Shown here piece by piece: positions 1-5,913 of a stretch of 13,310 nt of DNA. Positions within the stretch are counted from its first letter, which is position 1, and the number at the start of each line of letters is the position of its first letter. The notes under the pieces are model-generated. The model did not search any database, was not told where the DNA came from, and saw only the letters and a list, made by a program, of their open reading frames with translations. Both the position numbers and the translations under genes were made by a program. Source of the stretch: CAG-791 sp963605745 (GTDB lineage: Bacteria > Bacillota > Clostridia > Lachnospirales > Lachnospiraceae); the NCBI GenBank assembly GCA_963605745.1, contig CAVCWT010000051.1, forward strand, positions 1-13,310. The letters are read 5' to 3'.

Positions 1-2
1 CC

Positions 3-137
3 GGAACCGGAATCACGCCGTTTCCGCCGGACTTGGCCAAGGAAACATTGCTTGCTAACTTGCGAAGCAACAACGATTTGATTGTAGTATTTAAAAGTCA
101 TGAAAAATGTTGCGGAAAAATATTTCAAAAGCTGTGA
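3..137 (+). CDS. Possible 3' end of an unrecognised gene (partial)
   Basis: Frame 3 is open from the window edge to a TGA at 135-137, about 44 codons, while the other two forward frames close earlier. The translation begins GTGITPFPPDL and ends in a cysteine- and lysine-containing tail (KCCGKIFQKL). The first 60 bases are more GC-rich than what follows, as expected if a coding region ends here. I do not recognise the family. A 44-codon open frame can occur by chance, so this is a weak call. The next gene's likely promoter starts within 10 bases of the stop. Confidence 0.35.
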   Translation, partial: GTGITPFPPDLAKETLLANLRSNNDLIVVFKSHEKCCGKIFQKL

Positions 138-145
138 TGTAACTA

Positions 146-174
146 TTGACGTTATATCGAGCACGTGATACTGT
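146..174 (+). promoter_or_regulatory. Probable promoter for the ketopantoate reductase gene
   Basis: A -35-like TTGACG (146-151) and a -10-like TACTGT (169-174) are separated by 17 bases. The -10 is preceded by TGA at 166-168, giving an extended -10 (TGn). The octamer GATGTAAC flanks the promoter at 136-143 and 183-190. The gene start is about 125 bases downstream, so the transcript would have a fairly long leader. Called from consensus matching only. Confidence 0.5.
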
Positions 175-300
175 AGAAAAAAGATGTAACAAATGCGATT
201 ACAACAAGGCAAAGAGCATTTATACTGCAGAAAGTACTATTAGAAGTTGATGATATCTGAGGATAAAGGTGTAATCTTGAGCGTAACGGAGGAAAAGAAT

Positions 301-1212
301 ATGAAAATAGCAATATTAGGAGCAGGTGCTATGGGAAGTCTTTATGGAGCATTGCTTTCTAAAAAAGAAGATGTAACTTTGATGGATGTGAATGCTGAGC
401 TGGTCGATCATTTGAATCAGAATGGAATAAAATGTTTGGAGAAAGATGGAACAGAAGTTATTTATTCAACGAAAGCCGCTATGACAGGTTCTGACATCGG
501 AATACAGGATCTTGTAATCGTTTTTGTGAAAGGCATTTTTACAAAAGATGTAATGGAACAGAATCGTGCACTGATTGATAAGCATACAATTGTTATGACA
601 CTACAGAATGGTGCGGGTAATAATCGAGATATTGCTCAGTTTGTGGCAAAGGATAATATTTTGGTTGGAACCAGCAGCCATAATAGCGTGATTAAAGGAA
701 AAGGTGTTATTTATCATTCGGGGCAGGGACCAACCAATATCGGACCGGAGGTGCAGAATAGTGAAAATTTAAAAAAGGCTGAAATGGTTTCCAGAGTATT
801 AAATGAATGCGGCTTTGAAACATATGTTATTGGAGATATTCAGCGAGTTTTGTGGCAGAAGCTTTTTGTGAATTGTGGAATTAACGGATTATCCATGGTG
901 ACAGAAAATAAAATTGGAGAGGTATATAATAATCCGCATTTATGGGAAATCTGCAAAAAAATTGTAAAAGAATGTGTAAAGGTAGCAGCGGCCGATGGAA
1001 CTGTATTTGAGGAAGAGGAAGCGTTGGAAATCGTAAAAAAGGTATGTATCAATGATTCCACAGGACTAGCCAGTATGTATCAGGATCGATTAAATCACAG
1101 AAAAACTGAGATTGACAGAATCAACGGTGTAATTGCACAACTGGGAACTGAATACGGAATATCGACACCGTATAATGAGATGCTGGTTAACCTGGTTCAT
1201 GGAATCGAGTAG
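301..1212 (+). CDS. Ketopantoate reductase family protein (ApbA/PanE-like)
   Basis: Ketopantoate reductase uses NADPH to reduce 2-dehydropantoate to pantoate in cytoplasmic pantothenate/CoA synthesis. The ATG at 301 was chosen because GGAGG (288-292) lies 8 bases upstream; an in-frame TTG at 247 would add 18 residues with no family resemblance. The 303-residue product is of normal family length. It begins with a Rossmann motif GAGAMG (residues 7-12). Family positions follow: QNG at 102-104 (the catalytic Asn region), WQKLFVN at 185-191 (Lys187), and SMYQDRLNHRKTEID at 258-272 (Glu270). These match the Asn/Lys/Glu triad known for E. coli PanE. Many relatives act on other 2-oxo acids or have lost a clear role, and no panB or panC is adjacent, so the substrate is uncertain. 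The gene is AT-rich, unlike those beyond 2300. Confidence 0.87.
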   Translation: MKIAILGAGAMGSLYGALLSKKEDVTLMDVNAELVDHLNQNGIKCLEKDGTEVIYSTKAAMTGSDIGIQDLVIVFVKGIFTKDVMEQNRALIDKHTIVMTLQNGAGNNRDIAQFVAKDNILVGTSSHNSVIKGKGVIYHSGQGPTNIGPEVQNSENLKKAEMVSRVLNECGFETYVIGDIQRVLWQKLFVNCGINGLSMVTENKIGEVYNNPHLWEICKKIVKECVKVAAADGTVFEEEEALEIVKKVCINDSTGLASMYQDRLNHRKTEIDRINGVIAQLGTEYGISTPYNEMLVNLVHGIE

Positions 1213-1315
1213 AAAACATATCTTGAAAAATGGAGCATTGTAAAGTCTTTTGTTTTCCAGATCTCAGTTATTACAATCTGCTTTGGGTAAAGTGTGGTAG
1301 CATTAAGATAAAAAC

Positions 1316-1363
1316 AATACTGTAACCATTGAAACTACATCAACTATCTGATATGAATACTGT
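1316..1363 (+). repeat. Direct repeat AATACTGT x2, candidate operator
   Basis: The exact octamer AATACTGT occurs at 1316-1323 and 1356-1363, 40 bp apart, roughly four helical turns. Both copies lie just upstream of the Rrf2-family gene. Rrf2 regulators often autoregulate, so these could be operator half-sites. ATACTGT also occurs at 168-174 in the -10 region of the upstream gene. The functional reading is inference; no clear -35/-10 pair was found beside the repeats. Confidence 0.3.
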
Positions 1364-1381
1364 CGAAGAGAGGTGTTGACG

Positions 1382-1816
1382 ATGCAGATTTCCAGCAGAT
1401 TTACAATGGCAATCCATATGTTTGCCTGTATAGATACATTTTCAGATCAGAAGATGACCAGTGACTTTATGGCAGCAAGCATTGGAACCAATCCGGTGAT
1501 TGTTCGTAAAATATTGCAACAATTAAAGGCTGCTGGTCTTATTGAAGTTGCAAGAGGGACAGGCGGTGTGACAATTACCAGACCATTGGAGCAGATTACA
1601 TTCCTTGATGTGTATAAAGCAGTGAAATGTGCACCAGATGAAGAATTGTTTCATTTTCATGAGAATCCCAATCAGAAATGTCCGGTAGGAAAGAATATTC
1701 ATCATGTTCTTGATAAGAGGCTGTTAGAGGTACAGAGGGCAATGGAGGAAAAACTTTCAGAAATGACACTTGCTGATGTGAAAAAAGATATTGCAGTGTA
1801 TACAGAGAAAGAGTAG
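1382..1816 (+). CDS. Rrf2 family winged-helix transcriptional regulator
   Basis: Cytoplasmic DNA-binding repressor or sensor of the Rrf2 family, 144 residues, normal length. The start at ATG 1382 follows a GAGAGG ribosome site ending at 1373 and gives the typical family N-terminus MQISSRFTMAIHM; an upstream in-frame GTG at 1373 would overlap that site. The helix-turn-helix spans about residues 24-54 (TSDFMAASIGTNPVIVRKIL is the core) and the wing is RGTGGVTITRP (58-68). Cysteines lie at 16, 83 and 100. The three-Cys cluster motif of IscR/NsrR is absent, so this resembles the YwnA/cluster-less branch more than an Fe-S sensor. A possible direct-repeat operator lies upstream and a hairpin terminator follows. 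The regulated genes are not evident; the gene may be monocistronic. Confidence 0.88.
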   Translation: MQISSRFTMAIHMFACIDTFSDQKMTSDFMAASIGTNPVIVRKILQQLKAAGLIEVARGTGGVTITRPLEQITFLDVYKAVKCAPDEELFHFHENPNQKCPVGKNIHHVLDKRLLEVQRAMEEKLSEMTLADVKKDIAVYTEKE

Positions 1817-1823
1817 GACACAG

Positions 1824-1873
1824 AAGGCTTCGGAGGCGTGATTATATCATCACAATTTCCGGAGCCTTTTTTG
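1824..1873 (+). terminator. Rho-independent terminator after the Rrf2 gene
   Basis: AAGGCTTCGGAG (1824-1835) pairs with TTCCGGAGCCTT (1857-1868), allowing two G-U pairs. An inner GTGAT/ATCAC stem (1838-1842/1849-1853) extends it. A run of six T begins at 1867. The hairpin starts 7 bases after the stop codon at 1816. Confidence 0.85.
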
Positions 1874-1874
1874 T

Positions 1875-1902
1875 TTGTCATAATCAATGTAAAACCTTTA
1901 AA
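1875..1902 (+). promoter_or_regulatory. Possible promoter in front of the riboswitch-like leader
   Basis: TTGTCA (1875-1880) and TTTAAA (1897-1902) are separated by 16 bases. Transcription would start near 1909, immediately before the AGGAA hairpin at 1916. If real, the RNA would contain no 5' strand for the riboswitch P1 helix. Consensus matching only, with a mediocre -10. Confidence 0.3.
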
Positions 1903-1915
1903 GGAAGCTGTAATG

Positions 1916-2035
1916 AGGAAAGTTACAAAAAACTTTGATGTAACTAATTCCTGGCCGGCAGTATAGTCTGCGAGCAAAAAAGCTGATATGGTGCAATTCC
2001 ATAACCGACGGTAAAGTCCGGATGAGAGAAGATAT
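1916..2035 (+). ncRNA. FMN riboswitch (RFN element), 5' part diverged or defective
   Basis: The 3' two thirds match the RFN consensus closely: ATTCCTGGCCGGCAGTATAG (1947-1966), TCTGCGAGC (1967-1975), GGTGCAATTCCAT (1990-2002), CCGACGGTAAAGTCCGG (2005-2021) and ATGAGAGAAGATAT (2022-2035). FMN binding to such leaders normally switches off riboflavin synthesis or transport genes. The expected 5' portion is missing: there is no TATCTTC strand for P1, no G-rich J1/2 and no AGGGTG 5' strand for P2. In its place a hairpin AGGAA-AGTTAC (1916-1926) / GTAACT-AA-TTCCT (1940-1952) rebuilds a helix at the P2 position. No riboflavin gene follows. I call the family confidently, but doubt that it still binds FMN. 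Confidence 0.8.
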
Positions 2036-2047
2036 GATAAAGCAAGT

Positions 2048-2079
2048 CCCGCAGGAGATCCCGTCCTGCGGGCTGTTTT
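2048..2079 (+). terminator. Strong hairpin terminator downstream of the FMN aptamer
   Basis: CCCGCAGGA (2048-2056) pairs perfectly with TCCTGCGGG (2064-2072) across a 7-base loop, followed by CTGTTTTA. Twelve bases separate it from the aptamer's last conserved bases, the usual place for the expression platform. I could not see a clear anti-terminator pairing, so it may now terminate constitutively. Confidence 0.75.
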
Positions 2080-2320
2080 AAATTCAGGTGATTATTCCGG
2101 GGTGGCTCTGCACATCGGATTTACTGGCTCTCAATCGCCGGAATAATCAGCGGATCCTTTTTATTGCTTCAAAATGGCTCATTGGAGCAGATATTAATGT
2201 CGCCCCACACGCGACCATTTCAACACCTGAATCAGTTATGATGTGATTGTCAGGAAGATGACGGAGAGGAAATCGAACCGGTAGACATAGAATTCTTTTC
2301 AAACGAGGGGACCTGGAAGG
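2080..2320 (+). other. Non-coding junction with 12-bp inverted repeat
   Basis: No convincing gene lies between the riboswitch terminator and the short regulator gene. TGATTATTCCGG (2089-2100) and CCGGAATAATCA (2138-2149) are perfect inverted repeats with a 37-base loop, followed at 2157-2163 by a T-rich stretch (TTTTTAT) that makes a poor terminator tail. The rest contains only short open frames. GC content starts to rise here. It looks like leftover sequence at a rearrangement point. Confidence 0.45.
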
Positions 2321-2569
2321 ATGAACATCGGACAACGCATCGCCGCCCGCCGCAAGGAACTGGGCCTGACACAGGAGGAGCTGGCCACGCAGGTATTCGT
2401 CACCACCCAGGCGGTCAGCCAATGGGAGAATGGCAAAACAACACTGCTCCCGGCCAATCACCTCCGCATTACCAAAGAGCGTTCGAGACATGTCAGAAAC
2501 GATGTGTTCCGGACGCTTTTGTCAACCATCCGGTCAACCGAGAGAGGGGAAGAGATCTATGGTGATTAG
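2321..2569 (+). pseudogene. Truncated XRE-type helix-turn-helix regulator
   Basis: The 82-residue product starts at ATG 2321 behind GAGGGG (2305-2310). Residues 1-40 are a clear XRE/Cro-C1 helix-turn-helix: GQRIAARRKELGLTQEELA, then TTQAVSQWENGK. After WENGK the family normally continues with a Pro-Asp and leucine-rich helix (about LPDxxxLxxLAxxLGVS). Here it gives TTLLPANHLRITKERSRHVR, which has no such helix, so the domain lacks its last helix and any effector domain. The simplest reading is a 5' gene fragment joined to unrelated DNA, consistent with its place beside an orphan riboswitch. A small functional protein cannot be excluded, since the frame is open to TAG. Confidence 0.6.
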
Positions 2570-2644
2570 CTAAAAAGCTGTTATAATTTAACCATCTGTT
2601 TATGCAACAAGAACAAAATATGAGAGCAAATTATTGCCCATACG

Positions 2645-3271
2645 ATGGAATCAAACGGAATCGATATGCCAAAGAGCCCTGATAAAACTCTGGAATTCTA
2701 CAACCGGAACGCAGACAGTTTCATAGAGAACACGCTGCATGCCGACATGCAGGAGACGCAGGATCGATTCCTCGGGCTGGTCAAACCGGGAGGACGAATT
2801 CTGGACTTTGGCTGTGGCTCCGGAAGAGATGCAAGGTACTTCCTATCGCACGGATACCAAGTGGATGCCGTAGATGGCTCTGCAGAACTGGTGAGGAGAG
2901 CATCCGAGCAGCTCGGCATTCCGGCGCGGCAGCTGCTCTTTCAAGATCTGAGCGAGGTGGACCGCTATGACGGGATCTGGGCCTGCGCATCGATCCTGCA
3001 CCTGCCGAAAAGAGAACTAAAATCCGTCATGCTAAAAATGACGACCGCCCTCCACGACCGTGGAGTGATCTACGCATCTTTCAAGTATGGAACCTTTGAA
3101 GGCGAGAGGAACGGAAGGTATTTTACCGATTTCACAGAAGAAACCATTCGGGAATTTCTGCAGGATATGCCGGCGTTGCAGATCCGGAAATGCTGGACCA
3201 CAGCCGATGTGCGGCCGGGCAGAGATGACGAGAAATGGCTGAATCTGCTCCTGGAGAAAAGCAGTAAATGA
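2645..3271 (+). CDS. Class I SAM-dependent methyltransferase
   Basis: Cytoplasmic methyltransferase, 208 residues, a single Rossmann-like catalytic domain. Motif I is ILDFGCGSGRDARYF (52-66). The acidic loop after strand 2 is VDAVDGS (73-79, Asp77). The post-motif II block is YDGIWACASILHLP (108-121), as in UbiE/Tehb-like small-molecule methyltransferases. No target-recognition domain and no NPPY/PC motif is seen, so it is not an obvious DNA methyltransferase and the substrate is unknown. The start is uncertain: neither ATG 2645 nor ATG 2666 has a good ribosome site. A TATAAT at 2582-2587 might serve as a -10, but no fitting -35 was found. The HNH gene follows after 101 bases on the same strand. 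Confidence 0.85.
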   Translation: MESNGIDMPKSPDKTLEFYNRNADSFIENTLHADMQETQDRFLGLVKPGGRILDFGCGSGRDARYFLSHGYQVDAVDGSAELVRRASEQLGIPARQLLFQDLSEVDRYDGIWACASILHLPKRELKSVMLKMTTALHDRGVIYASFKYGTFEGERNGRYFTDFTEETIREFLQDMPALQIRKCWTTADVRPGRDDEKWLNLLLEKSSK

Positions 3272-3372
3272 TGCCTGAATTTGCTGCCGGGAAGAGAAGG
3301 GAACCAGTGTCAGAAATTCTGTACAGAACAAAGAACAGGGAAGATCTGTCGCACGAATAGAAGGGACAAGAG

Positions 3373-4548
3373 ATGTCTGGAATCATTCCGGAAGAGGCCG
3401 GATATCCTCTCTCGATTGACTGGAAATACCATAATACGTTGGATATAGAGGGATTCTCACAGATGATGAAGGATCCCTCTTATTGCTATAAGTTTTACTG
3501 GCTGGAAGCCATTGTACAGTTGATCTCAGAAGGAAAACAGGACACGACCTTTGACGAAATCATCAATGAGATGATCTGCAATGCGTGGTATTCCGTTCGG
3601 GAATTTCACATCCACCTCAGCGGCATGCGTGCAGATGGCGAGGTACGGGATGGGTTGGAAAGAGCAGTGCTGAAGCTGACAGAGCTCAGTGATCTGCCGG
3701 CAAATGCATCCAAGGTGGAAATCCGGAATGCCATCAAAGAGCACGACGGCGAATTGAAAAAATCCAAAGAGCAGCTGACGAACATGGTTCCGGGCCGGGC
3801 GCTGGCAGGTTTTTTCGTTAAGGGCGACGAGGAGGTTCCATGGAGTAGCGCACCGAGATTAACGGAGTATATTCGACGATTTGACAGTACGCTGATCCGC
3901 CTGCCGTACACCTTCGGAGATGGCAGCAAGCTGAAGAAGGAAGTCCGTTTCAATTCCGACTGGATGGCAATGATCCAGGACAACACCGTTAACATCCTGG
4001 GCTGGATTCAGTATGAGAAAGTGAAATGGCTGCAGAACAACAATCCAGAGGTTCCGGGACTGATTTACAAGCTGGCACCGATGGATGAGAAGATGCGCAA
4101 GCTCGGACATGTCCGCAAGCTCTGGGAAGGGATCCTCGATCTCACACTGGTTCGTGACGTTTTCACCGGACGGCCGGTTATTTCGAAAGAATACGATGTA
4201 GATCATTTCATTCCATGGTCCTTTGTCATGAACGACGAACTGTGGAACCTGATGCCGATGGACTCCAGCCTGAATTCTTCCAAAAGTAACCGCCTGCCGA
4301 AATGGGATCCGTTCTTTGACGCTTTCGCCGACAACCAATATTTGATGTACGAGCTGATTCATGAAAAATCAGAGCTGCATAAACGCTTCGAGGCTTGCTA
4401 TCGGGATAATCTGCACTCCATCTGGGCCGGCCAGGAACTGTACCGGAAAGGAAACTCCAGGGAAACCTTCTACAACATCCTTGAGAAGAACATGATGCCC
4501 GTGTACGACTCGGCAAAAAGGCAAGGATATGAGGTGTGGAATTACTGA
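3373..4548 (+). CDS. HNH endonuclease domain protein (Cas9-like HNH signature)
   Basis: 391 residues, start ATG 3373 behind AAGGGA. The C-terminal half carries a beta-beta-alpha metal nuclease signature: VFTGRPVI (263-270), YDVDHFIPWSF (274-284), WNLMP (291-295) and NSSKSNRLP (301-309). Asp277-His278, Asn292 and Asn301/Lys304 match the pattern of the Cas9-type HNH (DVDHxxPxSF...N...NxxKxN). Residues 1-260 are mostly helical and unrecognised; they could recognise the DNA target or partners. No RuvC domain, guide-RNA part or CRISPR array is present, so it is not a Cas9. Together with the upstream methyltransferase it resembles gene pairs seen in bacterial defence islands. DNA cleavage is inferred from the motif. 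A hairpin terminator lies about 100 bases downstream. Confidence 0.8.
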   Translation: MSGIIPEEAGYPLSIDWKYHNTLDIEGFSQMMKDPSYCYKFYWLEAIVQLISEGKQDTTFDEIINEMICNAWYSVREFHIHLSGMRADGEVRDGLERAVLKLTELSDLPANASKVEIRNAIKEHDGELKKSKEQLTNMVPGRALAGFFVKGDEEVPWSSAPRLTEYIRRFDSTLIRLPYTFGDGSKLKKEVRFNSDWMAMIQDNTVNILGWIQYEKVKWLQNNNPEVPGLIYKLAPMDEKMRKLGHVRKLWEGILDLTLVRDVFTGRPVISKEYDVDHFIPWSFVMNDELWNLMPMDSSLNSSKSNRLPKWDPFFDAFADNQYLMYELIHEKSELHKRFEACYRDNLHSIWAGQELYRKGNSRETFYNILEKNMMPVYDSAKRQGYEVWNY

Positions 4549-4583
4549 TGGGAGGAAACGAGTAATTCCAGAATAAAGCTGCG

Positions 4584-4600
4584 TAAGATCATAAATCTTA
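4584..4600. repeat. Short palindrome TAAGAT/ATCTTA
   Basis: TAAGAT (4584-4589) and ATCTTA (4595-4600) form a perfect 6-bp inverted repeat around CATAA in the 185-base gap between the HNH and macrodomain genes. It could be an operator or chance in AT-rich DNA. Confidence 0.25.
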
Positions 4601-4649
4601 GACATAGAGAAGAATTGGACAATGGTAGATTATAAACTGTACCCCTTGC

Positions 4650-4685
4650 CAAGGACACATTTGAATTGTGTAGTGCCTTGTTTTT
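4650..4685 (+). terminator. Hairpin terminator after the HNH gene
   Basis: CAAGG-A-CAC (4650-4658) pairs with GTG-CCTTG (4673-4680) with one bulged A, followed by TTTTT (4681-4685). This separates the methyltransferase/HNH unit from the macrodomain gene. No convincing promoter pair was found between it and the next start at 4734. Confidence 0.6.
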
Positions 4686-4733
4686 AGACAGTACAGACGT
4701 GTCAAACGCATAGGAATAGACAAAGGAGGGCCT

Positions 4734-5708
4734 ATGGAAGACATTTTTGCCAAAAGAGTGGAAAAGGCGATTTTCAACTGGTGCTACGGTGGCAAAACAG
4801 CAAACCCGGACCCCATATTCAATGCACTGCATGACGGCTTTGCAAATGATATGCAGGTCCTCGTGCCGATAGAAACGCCAGAAGCGATGGTCCGGGAAAT
4901 GGGAGATTTAACCAAGGTGAAGGCAGGAGATACCTTTACCAATGAAGAACCGATTGCCATCAAATTCCGCCATTTGGCCGTAAATGACAACGAAGATGAA
5001 TACTTCATTCCGGTGTTTACCTCATCGGAAGAACTGGCAAAGGGTGAGAGTTCATCTAGTATCAACCAATCGCTTAAATCGCTGATTGATGCCTTGGGAA
5101 AGTGGAATAATTGTCGCGGCTATGTTGTAAATCCCTGGGGTCAGCAGCTCGTGCTGTCAAGGCAGACGCTGGATGTCATTCTGCGATATAATCCCAGGTC
5201 CCATATCGAATTGGTTAAGGGCAGCGTGGTGGACATGCATGTGGATGCCATTGTGAATGCTGCCAATGAGAGCCTGCTGGGCGGTGGAGGCGTCGACGGT
5301 GCCATACATAAGGCGGCAGGGCCGGAGCTGCTGGAGGAATGCAGGAAATTAAACGGCTGCAACACCGGAGAAGCCAAAATTACGAAAGCGTATAACATCA
5401 CATATGCGGATTACATTATCCACACCGTCGGTCCGGTTTACAGCGGACAGCAGAGTGATGCGAAAGAGCTGGCAAATTGCTATCTCAATTCAATGGAGCT
5501 CGCATACCGAAACGGCTGCAAGAGCATAGCGTTTCCTGGGATTTCAACCGGAGTATACGGCTATCCCATCGATGAAGCAGCGAAGGTGTCATTGCTGGCG
5601 GTTGTGCGATGGCTCGATGCGCATAAAGATTGTGTTATGAATGTGTATTTTTGCTGTTATAAAGACAGTGAACTGGAAGCATACCAAAGATTGACGAGCA
5701 GATCATAA
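4734..5708 (+). CDS. SseB-domain / macrodomain fusion protein
   Basis: 324 residues, start ATG 4734 behind AAAGGAGGG (4722-4730), a strong but closely spaced ribosome site. Residues about 20-150 resemble SseB: FIPVFTSSEEL (91-101), then VVNPWGQQLVLSRQTLDVIL (131-150). Residues about 157-318 are a MacroD-type macrodomain with VDAIVNAANESLLGGGGVDGAIH split over 170-192, IIHTVGPVYSG (228-238) and GISTGVYGYP (269-278). The NAAN and GGGGVDGAIH blocks of active MacroD-type hydrolases are intact, so removal of ADP-ribose from protein or nucleic acid, or hydrolysis of O-acetyl-ADP-ribose, is likely. The role of SseB domains is poorly known. Macrodomains recur in Ter-type stress neighbourhoods and in ADP-ribosylation toxin/antidote pairs; no ADP-ribosyltransferase is recognisable nearby. 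Two small genes follow at once. Confidence 0.88.
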   Translation: MEDIFAKRVEKAIFNWCYGGKTANPDPIFNALHDGFANDMQVLVPIETPEAMVREMGDLTKVKAGDTFTNEEPIAIKFRHLAVNDNEDEYFIPVFTSSEELAKGESSSSINQSLKSLIDALGKWNNCRGYVVNPWGQQLVLSRQTLDVILRYNPRSHIELVKGSVVDMHVDAIVNAANESLLGGGGVDGAIHKAAGPELLEECRKLNGCNTGEAKITKAYNITYADYIIHTVGPVYSGQQSDAKELANCYLNSMELAYRNGCKSIAFPGISTGVYGYPIDEAAKVSLLAVVRWLDAHKDCVMNVYFCCYKDSELEAYQRLTSRS

Positions 5709-5709
5709 A

Positions 5710-5913
5710 ATGATTGGGGCCGTTGTACTCACGAAAATGCGATGCAGTCTGTCAGCAGGGAAAGACAGCATTAAATTCACGAGCGTTGTAGGAGATACCG
5801 CTCGGTTCTCAAAGAATACCATGGATGTATATGAGAATTTTCATATTTACTACACGGAAGATAATAAAGTTGATGCTATAGAGATCTTTGGAAGCGAGGG
5901 TTATTTTGGTTGA
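5710..5913 (+). CDS. Small protein, probably a truncated domain
   Basis: 67 residues at most. The ATG at 5710 follows the macrodomain stop (5706-5708) by one base with no ribosome site of its own, so translation could be coupled; ATG 5737 is an alternative start. The frame ends with TTTGGTTGA, overlapping the TTG start of the next gene by 8 bases. The part with character is FSKNTMDVYENFHIYYTEDN followed by KVDAIEIFG. It recalls, from memory, a widespread small Firmicute domain of the form FSKNTxDxYxxFHxYYDExxKxEAIExF, which normally continues well beyond this point. Here it stops soon afterwards, so it may be a C-terminally truncated remnant. No function can be assigned. Confidence 0.5.
   Translation: MIGAVVLTKMRCSLSAGKDSIKFTSVVGDTARFSKNTMDVYENFHIYYTEDNKVDAIEIFGSEGYFG

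Noticed and set aside
1237..1277. ATTGTAA/TTACAAT inverted repeat after the ketopantoate reductase gene
   Set aside because: Only 7 AT-rich base pairs across a 27-base loop and no T-run follow; not convincing as a terminator.
2147..2491. Minus-strand open frame of 114 codons, with a protein-like tail DSGVEMVACGATLISAPMSH
   Set aside because: Its upper half is the antisense of the XRE helix-turn-helix, and there is no ribosome site or recognised family. The last 35 residues look protein-like and might be a gene remnant, but this is too little to call.
4147..4300. HNH block read as a Cas9 fragment
   Set aside because: No RuvC motifs, arginine-rich helix, cas1/cas2 or repeat array in the window. 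The gene is a complete 391-residue frame, so only the nuclease fold is shared.
4611..4692. Possible insertion-sequence end in the HNH-macrodomain gap (GTACC...GACAGTAC with hairpin)
   Set aside because: No transposase remnant in either strand and no matching second terminal repeat or target duplication; the hairpin plus T-run is better read as a terminator.
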